Shown piece after piece: positions 1 through 8,680 of a stretch of 64,000 nt of DNA. How positions within the stretch are numbered: the stretch's first letter is position 1; each line of letters opens with the position of its first letter. The DNA comes from Arthrobacter sp. EpRS71 (GTDB lineage Bacteria; Actinomycetota; Actinomycetes; Actinomycetales; Micrococcaceae). A program made the position numbers and the translations under genes. Where the stretch lies: assembly GCF_001512285.1 (NCBI RefSeq), contig NZ_LNUV01000006.1:256041-320040 (forward strand), read 5' to 3'. A model generated the notes under the pieces. It had not been told where the DNA came from and made no database searches. It was given only the letters and a program-made list of their open reading frames with translations.

Positions 1-28
1 CCGCGAGGGACGAGTAGTCGGCGGCCAC
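1..28 (-). CDS. N-terminal fragment, probable head-tail connector
   Basis: A GTG codon at 28 opens a frame reading MAADYSSLA and running off the window edge, two bases after the stop of the preceding gene. Only nine residues are visible. Head-tail connector proteins commonly follow the capsid gene in this type of phage, so that is the likeliest identity, but it rests on position rather than on domain evidence. The Shine-Dalgarno is weak. Confidence 0.35.
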
Positions 29-30
29 GA

Positions 31-369
31 TTACTGCTTCCGGGGACGGCCGCGACGTGCGGGGGCCGGTGCAGTGAAGTCGGGTGCTTCATCGGGCGCA
101 TCTTGCGCTTCATCAGCCGCGTCCGAGTCGTCGCCGCTGGCGTCAGCGTCGGCGTCCGCCGAGTCACCATCGGACTTTCCCTCATCATCGGCAGGCGCCT
201 CAGGCGCGCCAGTGAAGTCGGTCTCGGAAGCAGACGAATCGTGCGCCTCAGGTTCGAGGACATGGTCTCCAACCAGATCGATGGCCCATTCGGGAACGTC
301 ATCGCCGGGCTTGAAATTATGAGCGGTGAATCCCTCGTGGACCACCGTGTATACAGCAAACTTCGCCAT
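31..369 (-). CDS. Acidic phage structural-region protein
   Basis: 112 residues. The first ~40 form a small ordered-looking domain beginning MAKFAVYTVVHEGFTAHNF. The middle is a long Asp/Ala/Ser/Glu-rich tract, and the C-terminus is basic (ARRGRPRKQ). It lies directly after the major capsid gene and before the connector in the direction of transcription. Proteins with this shape are common between capsid and connector genes of siphophages, where they may be head-tail linkers or assembly factors. No catalytic motif is visible, and the function is unknown. Confidence 0.75.
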   Translation of the reverse strand: MAKFAVYTVVHEGFTAHNFKPGDDVPEWAIDLVGDHVLEPEAHDSSASETDFTGAPEAPADDEGKSDGDSADADADASGDDSDAADEAQDAPDEAPDFTAPAPARRGRPRKQ

Positions 370-436
370 TGCGAATTCCTTTCAAGAGTGCCATGGGGCG
401 CGTCCCATAAGACGCGCCCCATGCGCGAGTCCGAGG

Positions 437-1456
437 CTAGAGAACCTTCGCGACGAACGAGAGGTTTGCGTTTGCCAGCACGGGGAGGCCGATGGCGTCC
501 GAATCCACGTAGGCGTTGTGCGGGACGCTGTCGTTGCGGTGGGCGCCAACAACGATGCCGGGCTGTTCGACCTCAGCAATCCCATACTCGGGTGCCATCG
601 ACGTCAGCGTTCGGCCCCAGAAAGATGCGCCAAGCTCGTTCGCCTCTTCGGCGCGGGTCTCGCCCGGCTCCGGAAGGAGAATCACTCGGTCATCAGGGAT
701 CAGCAGGCCAGCTGCAGTGCGCCGGTCGTAGACGTCGATCTCAGGGAGGCCAGCACCCGCGACAACGCTGCGGACCTCATCCTCAGTGGCTCGACGGCTA
801 GAACCGTTCGCCAGCGTCGTTGCGAACTCTTCGCCGGATGCCAGAGCGCGCAGAACACGCTTGGACATCAGCAAGGAACCCGGCTCGACGCCGTTGGTGG
901 CGACGTAGGAATCAACCCATGCCTCAAGATCAGCCAGGCGCGAGACTGTGGACGTGCTCCACAATGCGGCCGCGGTTACGTTGTGGCTCGGATCGCGACC
1001 GAAGTCGTCGTCAGAGTTGAAACGACGGCCGGTGATCGTGGACTTGCCGGTGACAAGGGCAACGGCCCGCTGGCGTTCCATGCGCGAGACAATCGCTACG
1101 GCGACCGCTCGTGCGTGCTTCACGATGGAGGCACGCATGGAGTCGTCCCCGGCGTTGCGGTTACGGAGCTGCATGTACTCCGTGATGAACCGCTTCTGTC
1201 CGAGAGCGGGCAGCTTGATGGTGAAGCTGGAGCCACCCTCAGCGCCGGCGAGTTCAGGCTCGGCGTTGAATGCGCGGTACTGCGCTTCCTCGATCAAGCC
1301 GTTTTCGCTCTCGAAAACTTCAATGACAATGTCGTCCACTTCCACGCTGGGAAGGTAGCGGGCGAGGGAACCCTTGCGGGCCTCGGCATCATCGGCAGCT
1401 TCCCGCGCTTCAGCGGTCAGCTCTACAGGGTCAATCAGATCATCCCAAAAAGCCAT
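437..1456 (-). CDS. Major capsid protein
   Basis: 339 residues, starting MAFWDDLIDPVELT. The position (scaffold, decoration, then this gene, then connector) and the length fit the lambda gpE/P22-like group of HK97-fold capsid proteins. Recognisable blocks are the early region reading LARYLPSVEVDDIVIEVF, a mid region with TGKSTITGRRFNSDDDFG, and a C-terminal block ending NLSFVAKVL. No N-terminal protease delta domain is evident, which agrees with a separate scaffold gene upstream. It follows the decoration gene by 17 bp in the same operon. Confidence 0.85.
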   Translation of the reverse strand: MAFWDDLIDPVELTAEAREAADDAEARKGSLARYLPSVEVDDIVIEVFESENGLIEEAQYRAFNAEPELAGAEGGSSFTIKLPALGQKRFITEYMQLRNRNAGDDSMRASIVKHARAVAVAIVSRMERQRAVALVTGKSTITGRRFNSDDDFGRDPSHNVTAAALWSTSTVSRLADLEAWVDSYVATNGVEPGSLLMSKRVLRALASGEEFATTLANGSSRRATEDEVRSVVAGAGLPEIDVYDRRTAAGLLIPDDRVILLPEPGETRAEEANELGASFWGRTLTSMAPEYGIAEVEQPGIVVGAHRNDSVPHNAYVDSDAIGLPVLANANLSFVAKVL

Positions 1457-1473
1457 GTCTTAGTCCCCTCTCT

Positions 1474-1842
1474 TTATTCGAAGGTGAAGCCCGGCGCGAA
1501 CGCGGGGGCGGTGAAGTTGCCAGGGACCTCTTCAGCCACGATGGAGCCGTGGCGGAGGACGGCGGCGGGCATTGCCTCGCCGCCTTCCACCTCAACGTCA
1601 TCCAAGAGGAATCCGAGGTTGAGGGCGGGCTGGCCGGCTGCGGGAGCGACGTACGGGACGATCGCAGTCAGATCAGCGGCATTCACCGGGGTGCCGGACG
1701 GAATGTAGCCGTCAGGGTAGTGGGTGCCCGCGGTGAAACCGGCAACGTTCAGGGTGCCGGTCGGTGCGTTGTTTGTGCCATGGGTGGAGGCGAGCCACTT
1801 GTGGTTACCGCCTCCATAGTTTTTACGGCGAAGCATGGGCAT
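1474..1842 (-). CDS. Head decoration protein (gpD-like)
   Basis: 122 residues beginning MPMLRRKNYGGGNHKWLAS. Small size, Gly/Pro/Ala-rich beta-type composition and location just upstream of the major capsid gene fit a lambda gpD-like head-stabilising protein. The segment TAGTHYPDGYIPSGTPV resembles the substrate-like loop seen in such proteins. It presumably binds the expanded capsid at three-fold positions. The assignment rests on synteny and sequence character and is not proven. Confidence 0.7.
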   Translation of the reverse strand: MPMLRRKNYGGGNHKWLASTHGTNNAPTGTLNVAGFTAGTHYPDGYIPSGTPVNAADLTAIVPYVAPAAGQPALNLGFLLDDVEVEGGEAMPAAVLRHGSIVAEEVPGNFTAPAFAPGFTFE

Positions 1843-1856
1843 GTGCGTGCCCCTTC

Positions 1857-2477
1857 CTATTTGTTCTTGCGGTCAGCTATCTGCTGTCGGAGTTCGCGGA
1901 TTGATCCTTTTGCGGCGGCGTCGCCGCTGCCACGCTTGCCAGATCCGGGAACCGGGTCATTCTTTGGAGCTTTTCCCTCAGCCCGTGCGTAAAGATCTGA
2001 GATCTTCTTGGCCGACGCGAGGTAACTGGCCTCATCAGTGCCGGTCACCAAGTCTTGGTATTCCTTGGGTACGGGGTGTTCGGCCAGTGCGGCGAGGCGA
2101 GCGTTGGTTGCCTTGAGCGTCGCGTTCTCGGCAGCCTGGTCGTCGCGTTCTTTCTGGGCCCGCTGGATGTCGGACAGTTCGCTGTCCTTGATCTTCTGGA
2201 GCTCGGCTTTCGCTTCGGCGGCATCTTTCTCAGCCTTTGCCCGAGCATCGCGCTCAGCCTGCAATGCTTTCAGTCCAGGTTCGCCAAGTTTCCCGTCCTT
2301 GTCCGCGTCAGCGGATGCAGGAGCGGGAGCAGGAGGCGCAGCCGGTGCGGGCGCCGGCGGGGCGGACGGGTCAATTTCCATCACAGCGTCGCCGAAGGTC
2401 TTCCGGTGGAAGGCCATGAGCGCAGTGAGTCCGCCAGGCGCGGTGATGTCAATGCCGTGAGGGAATGGTTTGTTCAA
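1857..2477 (-). CDS. Capsid scaffolding protein
   Basis: About 206 residues from a TTG start at 2477, chosen because AAGGAG lies 8 nt upstream; an ATG further out at 2510 lacks such a site. A short N-terminal part is followed by a Pro/Ala linker, a long charged coiled coil (LKALQAERDARAKAEKDA onwards), and a basic C-terminus ending QIADRKNK. This is the normal layout of phage scaffolding proteins, in which the basic C-terminal helix contacts capsid subunits. It lies between the MuF-like gene and the decoration gene. Confidence 0.8.
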   Translation of the reverse strand: MNKPFPHGIDITAPGGLTALMAFHRKTFGDAVMEIDPSAPPAPAPAAPPAPAPASADADKDGKLGEPGLKALQAERDARAKAEKDAAEAKAELQKIKDSELSDIQRAQKERDDQAAENATLKATNARLAALAEHPVPKEYQDLVTGTDEASYLASAKKISDLYARAEGKAPKNDPVPGSGKRGSGDAAAKGSIRELRQQIADRKNK

Positions 2478-2546
2478 GGGAAATGCTCCTTCGTGAATGC
2501 CGCATCGCACGGCGAATAACCCTGCCCGCGTCGCGCGGAAGGGAAC

Positions 2547-3290
2547 TTAGTGGGAGTGGACTCCGTCAGTGACGAAATCCGGGAACTCGCGGCGCATAGC
2601 AGCGGCGATGGCCTTCATATCCGGTGAGCCAGCCGAGTCGCGCGCTACTTGATACATGTCGTAGAAGTCATCCGGCAGGTAGCCCGGCGGGTAGTCGTCA
2701 CCGGCGCGCAGAGGAACAGCCTGGCAGTCGCAGTCGCCGTGGTATTCCTCGCCATCTTCGCGGATGGTCGCCGATGACTCTGAGAAGTAGACGGCGTCCC
2801 GCGAGGCGAGGATCAGACACCATGAGCATGTGGTGTCACCAGTTGGCACCCGCGCCCACGCGACACCCTCCCGGTCGGCATTCCAAGCGACTGTGTTTCG
2901 CCCAAACTGCTTGACGTACTTGTCGCTGGCCAAAGACAGGTTGGAGAGAACCAATTCGGGGTTCGGGGTCCACAGCTTCCCGGCGAAAAACCGGACCGTT
3001 TCCTCAACCTGCTCAGCAACAACCGCTGGCGTAGGAGGCATGGCAGCTGCGAACTTGCCAGCCTCACCGGCCTCTGCCAGTAGATCGTCGTACCACTCCA
3101 TAGCGAGCGCTGCGGCGATCTGCCCGTACTCAGCTACAAGGATCGGGAGGAACTCCAACAGAGCGTCACGAGCAGCTTCCGGGTTGGACATGTTCAGCGT
3201 CGCGAAGAATGCGGACAACTCATTGGTTGCCAGATTCGACAGCCCGGAACTGGCCGCACGGAACTCTTCGATGGACTCGCGCGCAACCAC
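2547..3290 (-). CDS. MuF-like minor head protein
   Basis: 247 residues, directly downstream of the portal gene with a 2-bp gap. The N-terminal two thirds is helical. The C-terminal region has a Cys/His-containing segment (TCSWCLILASRD, then EYHGDCDCQAVPL) typical of the MuF/gp7 family of minor capsid proteins, which are ejected with the DNA or connect portal and capsid. No toxin domain is fused to the C-terminus, unlike some MuF polymorphic proteins. Confidence 0.78.
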   Translation of the reverse strand: MVARESIEEFRAASSGLSNLATNELSAFFATLNMSNPEAARDALLEFLPILVAEYGQIAAALAMEWYDDLLAEAGEAGKFAAAMPPTPAVVAEQVEETVRFFAGKLWTPNPELVLSNLSLASDKYVKQFGRNTVAWNADREGVAWARVPTGDTTCSWCLILASRDAVYFSESSATIREDGEEYHGDCDCQAVPLRAGDDYPPGYLPDDFYDMYQVARDSAGSPDMKAIAAAMRREFPDFVTDGVHSH

Positions 3291-3292
3291 GA

Positions 3293-4732
3293 CTAGACTT
3301 CCTGCGTTACGCCAGGCTGGCTGAACACGGGAGCAGGAGAAGACTTAGCCGCGGCCACAAGGGCGCTCAGCTTATTACCAGCTTCCTTTTTCGCCCGGTA
3401 TGCGTTCATGCGTTCGATCTGCCGCTTCTCCAAGCCGTAGACCTCCATAGCCACCTCAGGGTCGGCGTCAGGGAACGTCTGCGTGAACTTGAGCCCTGCA
3501 TCAGCCTGAGCCGCTTTGGACGTCGTGCCAGGATCCCGGAAATGGGCAGTCAACCCGCGAAGCTCCGCTTCCATCGACGGCGTCCATAGTCCGTACTTGA
3601 CCGCGAGAACATTGCGGACGAGGTCCACTCGAGACATGCCGATACTCGGAAGCTCAGCTTCGACTACTGAAATCAGGTCGGCTTCATTGGCACGGATCGC
3701 ATCAGCAGAAGACGGGTTGTCCTGAACGATGCCGAGATATCCAACGGGAATCGACGTTTCGCTCGAAACCATCAGGCCAATGCCCTTGAGCATCTCGCCG
3801 TGCGGCTGGAAAGTAGCCTGTTGGAGCTGCTGCAGCGTGGGCTTGACCAGATCGCCCGTTTCCTCGTCACGAGTGTTGGGCAGGGCCCACACGCCGCCAA
3901 TAAGGGCGTCAAGTGGGGAAATTCGCTTCCCATCGGCGTCAGTAAAGTGTTCTTCCTCAGCGCCAAGCAGGGCCCGCTGTGGAGCTCCGTAAAACTCTGC
4001 GTTGGTCTCCTGGCGCAGCATCGTCCGGCAGCCGTTGTCGATGTATCCCATCAAGGGCCTCGTGATGCGGGAGTATCCGAACGGGCGCTCCAGCGACCGG
4101 CCCCACACGTAGGGCGTGCAGGTCACGCGCTTGTCGATGCCAACATAGCGCTTGGTGACCATCCACCCGTCCTTGAGGTACTCGACCCGGAACGTCTCGC
4201 CCGGCAGGTACAACAGGACTTCCCAGCGGCCGACAACCTCAAGGGCCATCGTCACGCGGTTAGTGCGGGAATCAACCTCGGCCGTAGCCTCAAGCGCGGT
4301 GCGGGCCGCCACCACAATCTCGGGCTCGCCTCGGTCAACGTCACCCGGAGTGACGAAGACAAACGCCACGGAGTGCTGCAGGGACGCTTCGATGGCCATG
4401 CGTTCGATAGCTGCGAAGTAGTTGTCCTCAAAGACCTCTTCAACTTCGGCCAACATGGAAGATTTCCGGCCCAGCGTGAAACCATCAGGGCGGATACGCC
4501 GCGCCGGCACCTTCACAGCCTTGGATGCCCAGCCGATTGCGACCTCGAAGTCCTTCATGTGCGGAGGGATCGAGAATCCGATCTTGTCTAGCCGCTTTTT
4601 GGAGTCGAAGTATGAGGTACGCAGCTTGTTCCGCTGAGTCTTCCGACGGATAACGGACAGCATGCGATTGAACGCCGCAGCTTCGGGTTCGGTGAGGTGG
4701 CGGACCACGTCGAGTTCAGCCAAGCAGGCCAC
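3293..4732 (-). CDS. Portal protein
   Basis: 479 residues, matching the usual SPP1 gp6-like portal length. It sits immediately after the large terminase, separated by only 3 bp. Helical ends flank a central beta-rich core with segments such as GRWEVLLYLPGETFRVEY and a Tyr/Gly-rich stretch FGYSRITRPLMGYIDNG, followed by the long crown helices. It forms the dodecameric DNA channel at the capsid vertex and docks the terminase. Confidence 0.88.
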   Translation of the reverse strand: MACLAELDVVRHLTEPEAAAFNRMLSVIRRKTQRNKLRTSYFDSKKRLDKIGFSIPPHMKDFEVAIGWASKAVKVPARRIRPDGFTLGRKSSMLAEVEEVFEDNYFAAIERMAIEASLQHSVAFVFVTPGDVDRGEPEIVVAARTALEATAEVDSRTNRVTMALEVVGRWEVLLYLPGETFRVEYLKDGWMVTKRYVGIDKRVTCTPYVWGRSLERPFGYSRITRPLMGYIDNGCRTMLRQETNAEFYGAPQRALLGAEEEHFTDADGKRISPLDALIGGVWALPNTRDEETGDLVKPTLQQLQQATFQPHGEMLKGIGLMVSSETSIPVGYLGIVQDNPSSADAIRANEADLISVVEAELPSIGMSRVDLVRNVLAVKYGLWTPSMEAELRGLTAHFRDPGTTSKAAQADAGLKFTQTFPDADPEVAMEVYGLEKRQIERMNAYRAKKEAGNKLSALVAAAKSSPAPVFSQPGVTQEV

Positions 4733-4735
4733 CTC

Positions 4736-6241
4736 CTAGAAAACGATCGCGCCGCGCTTCTTCGGAGAAGACTTGACGATACGGCGGGCAAACTTTTTAG
4801 CGCCGAAATGGGCGCACGTAACTGCAACTGTGGGAGCGAGGTCAGCGTCCAGGGTGTCCTTGTTCCACTTGAACGAGCCAGGACGGTTCTTGATCGGGTC
4901 CTTGACGACGTGCTTGGCAGAATTGTCGAGGTGTTCCTGCCCGAAGTGCCTTATGGCTGGATGCTTCTCAACGGCTTCGTACACTCCCGCGCACGCTTGC
5001 GTGTACTCGCTGGAGCTCAGAATGAAGACCTTCATCTTCTTGGCCTTCAGCAACGGCTCCAGCAGATCCCGGCACGGTGATAGAGCATCGATGACAATTG
5101 GAATACGGCGCTTGGCTCGCTCCCACAACCACTCCACCAAAGCTGTTGTCCCGCGCTCATCAAAAGGCGCGTCAGCGGCCAGCTCGAGGTAAATATCCTC
5201 GTCATCCGTGAACTGCGAAACACCGATGGAAACCTTCGTACGCTCCGGATTCATATCCACGCCATACGAAGCTATCTGCCAGTCAGGATCCGGATCGTCA
5301 ATCGCCAGGTCATCCCACTTTGTGAATGCCTTTTTGCCAGCCTCTGTCGGGGTAGGCCACATGTTCAGGCGTTCACGCGCATAGGATCGCGGAGAGAACT
5401 CGTTGAGCTCGTCCTCGATCGTCTCCATCGAAATGCGGATGCCGAGGGCAGGGTTCGCATCAGCAGCGTTATGGAGGTCTCGAACAAAGGCGGCGAGCTC
5501 GGCTTCGTCCATTTTGTCGACGTCACCGCGGGCAGAGTGCTCCACCCAAGCTGCACGCTTGTTCTTGCCAGTCACAGCGTTATTCCGCACGCGCACAAAC
5601 GGTTCGCCGCGTTCGGACAGATCCTTCGGCGGGGTGCCCATAAAGATCGTCACAGGATCGCCGCCAGGAGCAGCTGAGATCGTAGGCTTGAGAGCTTCCT
5701 GCTCGTCCTCTTCGTACTCCTGCGCCTCATCAATGACAAGGACGTCAAAGGAGCTACCACGGCCGGCGCCACCGGTACGGGCGCCAAGCTCAATCATGCC
5801 GCCGTTACTCAGCACGATCGCTTCCTGGCCATTGGTTTTACGGATCTCAACGACCATGGCGTTCAGTTCCGGGAATGGCGCGTTCGGATCGTTGACCTTC
5901 TGACCGAAGAACTGCAGCAGACGCTTGAACGCTTTCCGCGCCGACGTCAGCAAATGCGAGGTGTGGAGGATTTTCAGGCCCAACTCCACAAGCATGTAAA
6001 GCTCGACAGCTTCAAGGCCGCCGTTCTTACCGTTCTGCCGCGGCACCGAGACGCCCCAAGTGCCGGCGCACCATTTGCCGGTCGTGGTTGTCCGCAGCCA
6101 GGCGCGGACTACCTTCTCCTGCCACTCATCAAGGACCAGCCCATAACCAGCGGCCAAGTCGATCGCAGCTTCGGCGTGCTCGCACGAATAACCACGCGGC
6201 TTAGGAGCGATGTAGAAGCGGGCGTCCTGTGAACCCTTCAC
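4736..6241 (-). CDS. Terminase large subunit
   Basis: 501 residues. The N-terminal packaging ATPase has a Walker A-like PRQNGKNG (about 67-74) and Walker B DVLVIDEAQE (about 166-175), with the usual terminase variation in the P loop. The C-terminal RNase H-like nuclease domain is indicated by YGVDMNPERTKVSIGV and later Asp residues in IVIDALSPCRDL. The small terminase lies 16 bp upstream and the portal 3 bp downstream. It cuts and translocates the phage genome into the prohead. Confidence 0.93.
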   Translation of the reverse strand: MKGSQDARFYIAPKPRGYSCEHAEAAIDLAAGYGLVLDEWQEKVVRAWLRTTTTGKWCAGTWGVSVPRQNGKNGGLEAVELYMLVELGLKILHTSHLLTSARKAFKRLLQFFGQKVNDPNAPFPELNAMVVEIRKTNGQEAIVLSNGGMIELGARTGGAGRGSSFDVLVIDEAQEYEEDEQEALKPTISAAPGGDPVTIFMGTPPKDLSERGEPFVRVRNNAVTGKNKRAAWVEHSARGDVDKMDEAELAAFVRDLHNAADANPALGIRISMETIEDELNEFSPRSYARERLNMWPTPTEAGKKAFTKWDDLAIDDPDPDWQIASYGVDMNPERTKVSIGVSQFTDDEDIYLELAADAPFDERGTTALVEWLWERAKRRIPIVIDALSPCRDLLEPLLKAKKMKVFILSSSEYTQACAGVYEAVEKHPAIRHFGQEHLDNSAKHVVKDPIKNRPGSFKWNKDTLDADLAPTVAVTCAHFGAKKFARRIVKSSPKKRGAIVF

Positions 6242-6257
6242 CAGACACCACCACCGA

Positions 6258-6713
6258 TCAAGCCTTTTTCAAATTGCGCGCCCTTATCCGGTCAAGCGGG
6301 GTGACGCCAGCAGGCACGGGCTTGTCCGCGGGCTTCGCGGCAGTTGCGACGGAAGGCGGGACAAGTTTGGAAAGGATCGCCGCGAAAGCCGTAGCCTGTT
6401 GCCTTGCCTCTGCAAGAGGCGCTGCGAACTTGACCTCGACGTTGATATTCCGGTCGCCATCTTCGTCAATTTCGTTCAGGTGCAACCGGAACTGCATCAG
6501 GTTCAGAACACCTTTGCCCTGAATGATGTTGTCCAACTCATCCAAGCGATCAGCGATGCGCGCAGCTTCAAGCACCAGCGCATTCCGGGCGACATCCTTG
6601 CTGGACATCTCTTCCCAAAGGGCCAAGCCGCGCTCACCAAGTCCGGCAGGTTCAGTCACGGACATCCACCAATCTGGCGGCTTTCGCGGCGCGGCCCGCC
6701 TTCGTTCTCCCAT
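6258..6713 (-). CDS. Probable terminase small subunit
   Basis: 151 residues directly ahead of the large terminase. It begins MGERRRAAPRKPPDWW, a start style common to actinophage small terminases, followed by a helical core (ALVLEAARIADRLDELDNII) that would provide the oligomerisation coiled coil. Small terminases bind the packaging site and present DNA to the large subunit. The N-terminal codons overlap the preceding short ORF by 62 bp in another frame. Confidence 0.72.
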   Translation of the reverse strand: MGERRRAAPRKPPDWWMSVTEPAGLGERGLALWEEMSSKDVARNALVLEAARIADRLDELDNIIQGKGVLNLMQFRLHLNEIDEDGDRNINVEVKFAAPLAEARQQATAFAAILSKLVPPSVATAAKPADKPVPAGVTPLDRIRARNLKKA

Positions 6714-6897
6714 CGATCCATCCCGGAGGATGGGTGACGGTGCTCATGGGACGCTTCGGCTCAACTGCGATCCTCTGCCCAAGACCATGTCGTCGGCCGT
6801 GTCGAGGGCACTGACCGAACGCAATAGGCGCCAGGCATGCAATCTCTCCATCGGAGGCTCCACAGAGCCCGCCGCGGACATCAAGATGTGCTGGCAT
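6652..6897 (-). CDS. Small hypothetical protein
   Basis: 81 residues beginning MPAHLDVRGGLCGASDGE, with a purine-rich GAGGGGGAAG shortly upstream and a start 12 bp after the previous stop. It overlaps the small terminase N-terminus out of frame. No domain is recognised. The coding frame is plausible by position and ribosome binding site, but the composition is not decisive. Confidence 0.4.
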   Translation of the reverse strand: MPAHLDVRGGLCGASDGEIACLAPIAFGQCPRHGRRHGLGQRIAVEPKRPMSTVTHPPGWIDGRTKAGRAAKAARLVDVRD

Positions 6898-6908
6898 GCA
6901 CTTCCCCC

Positions 6909-7265
6909 TCAGTAGCCCGCCATCGTTCCGTCCTTGCTCGTTGCAAGGCAGGGGCGGAGGTGCATAGAAACGAATTCCGGGGATGTGCCGATCGGCACGT
7001 AGCAGCGGTCAAGCGACCAACCACGCAGGCGGTCCGGGTTCGACTTCAAAGAAAGGAACGTCAGTGTTCCGCCGCCCGGGAACGTAAGGCTGATACGACC
7101 AATCGCATCGATGCGCTCGGCGACGACGCTCATCTCGGGATAATCCCAAAGGAGTTGCGCAAAAACCTTCTTCGCTTCATCCATGGACTCCCCGAAGACC
7201 GCCACGTGGCCGCCGTCAACAGCAGTCAGCAACGCATCAGCAGCCAAAGACTTCGACATGATCAC
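6909..7265 (-). CDS. Hypothetical protein of the packaging region
   Basis: About 118 residues. GTG at 7265 is preferred because AAGGAG lies 6 nt upstream; the ATG two codons later is alternative. The sequence has a beta-alpha character (HVAVFGESMDEAKKVFAQL) and a segment LTFPGGGTLTFLSLKSNPDR followed by LRGWSLDRCYVP. The order 'strand, S-x-PDRLRGW, D' recalls the middle of terminase ATPase domains, but there is no Walker A lysine, so it may be a derived, inactive relative. Function is not known. Confidence 0.6.
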   Translation of the reverse strand: MIMSKSLAADALLTAVDGGHVAVFGESMDEAKKVFAQLLWDYPEMSVVAERIDAIGRISLTFPGGGTLTFLSLKSNPDRLRGWSLDRCYVPIGTSPEFVSMHLRPCLATSKDGTMAGY

Positions 7266-7432
7266 GGGGAACTCCTTCAAAGTTTGAGCCGCGCCGCCCA
7301 CGAGAGCATGAGGCTCTACAAGCGAACAGCGCGGCAGTCGAAATGCTGGTGAAGCAGACGAAAAACATGCTGCGGCTCCCAGCGGGGAGCTCGGGGGGAT
7401 ATTTTTGCCCTATGCCAGAGGGAGGGCGCGGC

Positions 7433-7465
7433 CCGGGGGTGGGAGGGGATACCCGCCACCCCCGG
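7433..7465. other. Perfect 10-bp inverted repeat between HNH and terminase genes
   Basis: CCGGGGGTGG at 7433-7442 and its exact complement CCACCCCCGG at 7456-7465, separated by 13 bp, lie just beyond the stop of the HNH gene. There is no T-run on the minus strand, so it is a weak candidate for a terminator. The 7266-7474 gap holds no convincing gene. Actinophage cos sites often lie between an HNH gene and the terminase, so a packaging role is possible. Confidence 0.5.
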
Positions 7466-7474
7466 TTTGGGGTT

Positions 7475-7996
7475 TCAGTCGCCTAGGACAAGGTCCATTT
7501 GGGCTTTTATTGCGTCGTCCGTGAGTCGTTCATCGCCTCGGACTGCGTTGCACCATCGGTGGGCGGTTCGCAGGTTGTTTGGCGTGTGGTCGGGCTTTGA
7601 TGTCGATGACTTGGGCTTGATGTGATCGAGCGATGGAGCAAGCGGACTGTTCGTATGCGCATCTCGATCTATCGGATGCTGACATATCTTGCATGTCCAT
7701 GCATCACGTTCATAGATGGAGTGTCGATCGCGATCTGATATCCATCGTCCTCTGTTCCATTCGCCTGTCTTCTCGAAGTACGAGCGTGCCCACTTGGCAT
7801 AGCGTTCAGCATGGGCAGCGGTACATGGTGCGCATCGGCATCCGTACCGGTACTTGCTTGCCGTGCCATGTGTGACCTTGGGCGGCGGTGTTGGTGTTCC
7901 ATAGCGCTTGAACTTGCGGTAGTGGTTCTCGCAGTAGGTCAAGCGGATCTTCCCTGCACGCGAGCATTGATCTACTGAGCATGTGTTCGCGGGCAA
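7475..7996 (-). CDS. HNH endonuclease with N-terminal zinc-binding region
   Basis: 173 residues. The N-terminus has paired Cys and Cys/His (TCSVDQC, YCENHY, then YGCRCAPC), suggesting zinc coordination. The C-terminal HNH core reads WTCKICQHPIDRD ... LAPSLDHIKPKS ... NNLRTAHRWCNAVRGD, with CxxC pairs, the DH catalytic dyad and the Asn/His positions. HNH proteins beside terminases assist genome cleavage at cos in HK97-like phages, so a packaging role is more likely here than homing. Confidence 0.82.
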   Translation of the reverse strand: MPANTCSVDQCSRAGKIRLTYCENHYRKFKRYGTPTPPPKVTHGTASKYRYGCRCAPCTAAHAERYAKWARSYFEKTGEWNRGRWISDRDRHSIYERDAWTCKICQHPIDRDAHTNSPLAPSLDHIKPKSSTSKPDHTPNNLRTAHRWCNAVRGDERLTDDAIKAQMDLVLGD

Positions 7997-8002
7997 GGAG
8001 CT

Positions 8003-8314
8003 TCACCACCTTCGGCTGGTCTTGAGTGGCTTTGGTGGTTGGAGTGCGAGGACCTTCGCATGACCTGGTGGTTTATTGCCACGCTTGGCATTGCAGAGTC
8101 GGTGGGCAAGGCGGCAGTTGGAACGTTCGAAGGGTGAGCCGCCTTTGGACACCGGGATGATCTCGTCTATCTCGGGTGAGCCTGGCAGGCCGTGAGGGAG
8201 CGTCTTGTCCACCAAGAGGCCGCAGAGCCAGCAGTGGGTTTCTTCCCTGAGGACCCTTGCCCTGAGCTTGTTGCGCATTGCGCTGTTTGCTCTGCGTGGG
8301 TTGTGGGAAGCCAT
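8003..8314 (-). CDS. HNH-family endonuclease
   Basis: 103 residues from ATG 8314, with GGGAGG 8 nt upstream; a longer frame upstream lacks a good start. The core reads THCWLCGLLVDKTL, then PEIDEIIPVSKGG, then SNCRLAHRLCNAKRGNK. The usual DH of the first HNH histidine is DE here, as in a phage subgroup of HNH proteins, so catalytic competence is uncertain. It ends 6 bp before the neighbouring HNH gene, giving two adjacent and different HNH proteins. Confidence 0.7.
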   Translation of the reverse strand: MASHNPRRANSAMRNKLRARVLREETHCWLCGLLVDKTLPHGLPGSPEIDEIIPVSKGGSPFERSNCRLAHRLCNAKRGNKPPGHAKVLALQPPKPLKTSRRW

Positions 8315-8327
8315 ATTTCGGGCCTCC

Positions 8328-8594
8328 CTAAGTGTTATCCGGTGTCGTAGCAGGGGCGCTTGGGATGGAAGAAAGGACATCCTTGGACGTCGTTGCGTCC
8401 TGCGCTTCCTTGGTTCCTTGCACGCTGTGACAGCCTTTGGCGTGGTTGGTGGCTTTGACTGCGACACCGGAATGGTATTTCCCGCTCGCCCTGCTCGCGC
8501 ATGTTTGTTGATCAGGGGCGGGAAGTTGGTTCCTGCATGGAGTAGGCGCGTAGCGTCGCCTCGTTCTTAGGCCGTAGATCAGTGATCCCACCAC
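8328..8594 (-). CDS. Possible small hypothetical protein
   Basis: An 88-residue frame from GTG 8594 (AAGG 4 nt upstream) to a stop 13 bp before the HNH start. The second half (SGVAVKATNHAKGCHSVQG) looks protein-like, but the first part is Arg/Pro-rich and the start is not secure. Two other frames through 8330-8515 are also open. Recorded because the 8315-8680 stretch has no better gene. Confidence 0.3.
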   Translation of the reverse strand: MVGSLIYGLRTRRRYAPTPCRNQLPAPDQQTCASRASGKYHSGVAVKATNHAKGCHSVQGTKEAQDATTSKDVLSSIPSAPATTPDNT

Positions 8595-8680
8595 GATGCC
8601 TTGGAGGCGCCCGGGTTGATCCTTGGCCGCACATTTGGGTGACTTGCCCAGTACCGGCCTACGGTCTCCATGCAGGAGAG

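Noticed and set aside
326..1708. Plus-strand 460-codon frame across the capsid region
   Set aside because: Opposite strand to an intact capsid operon; no phage or other family evident.
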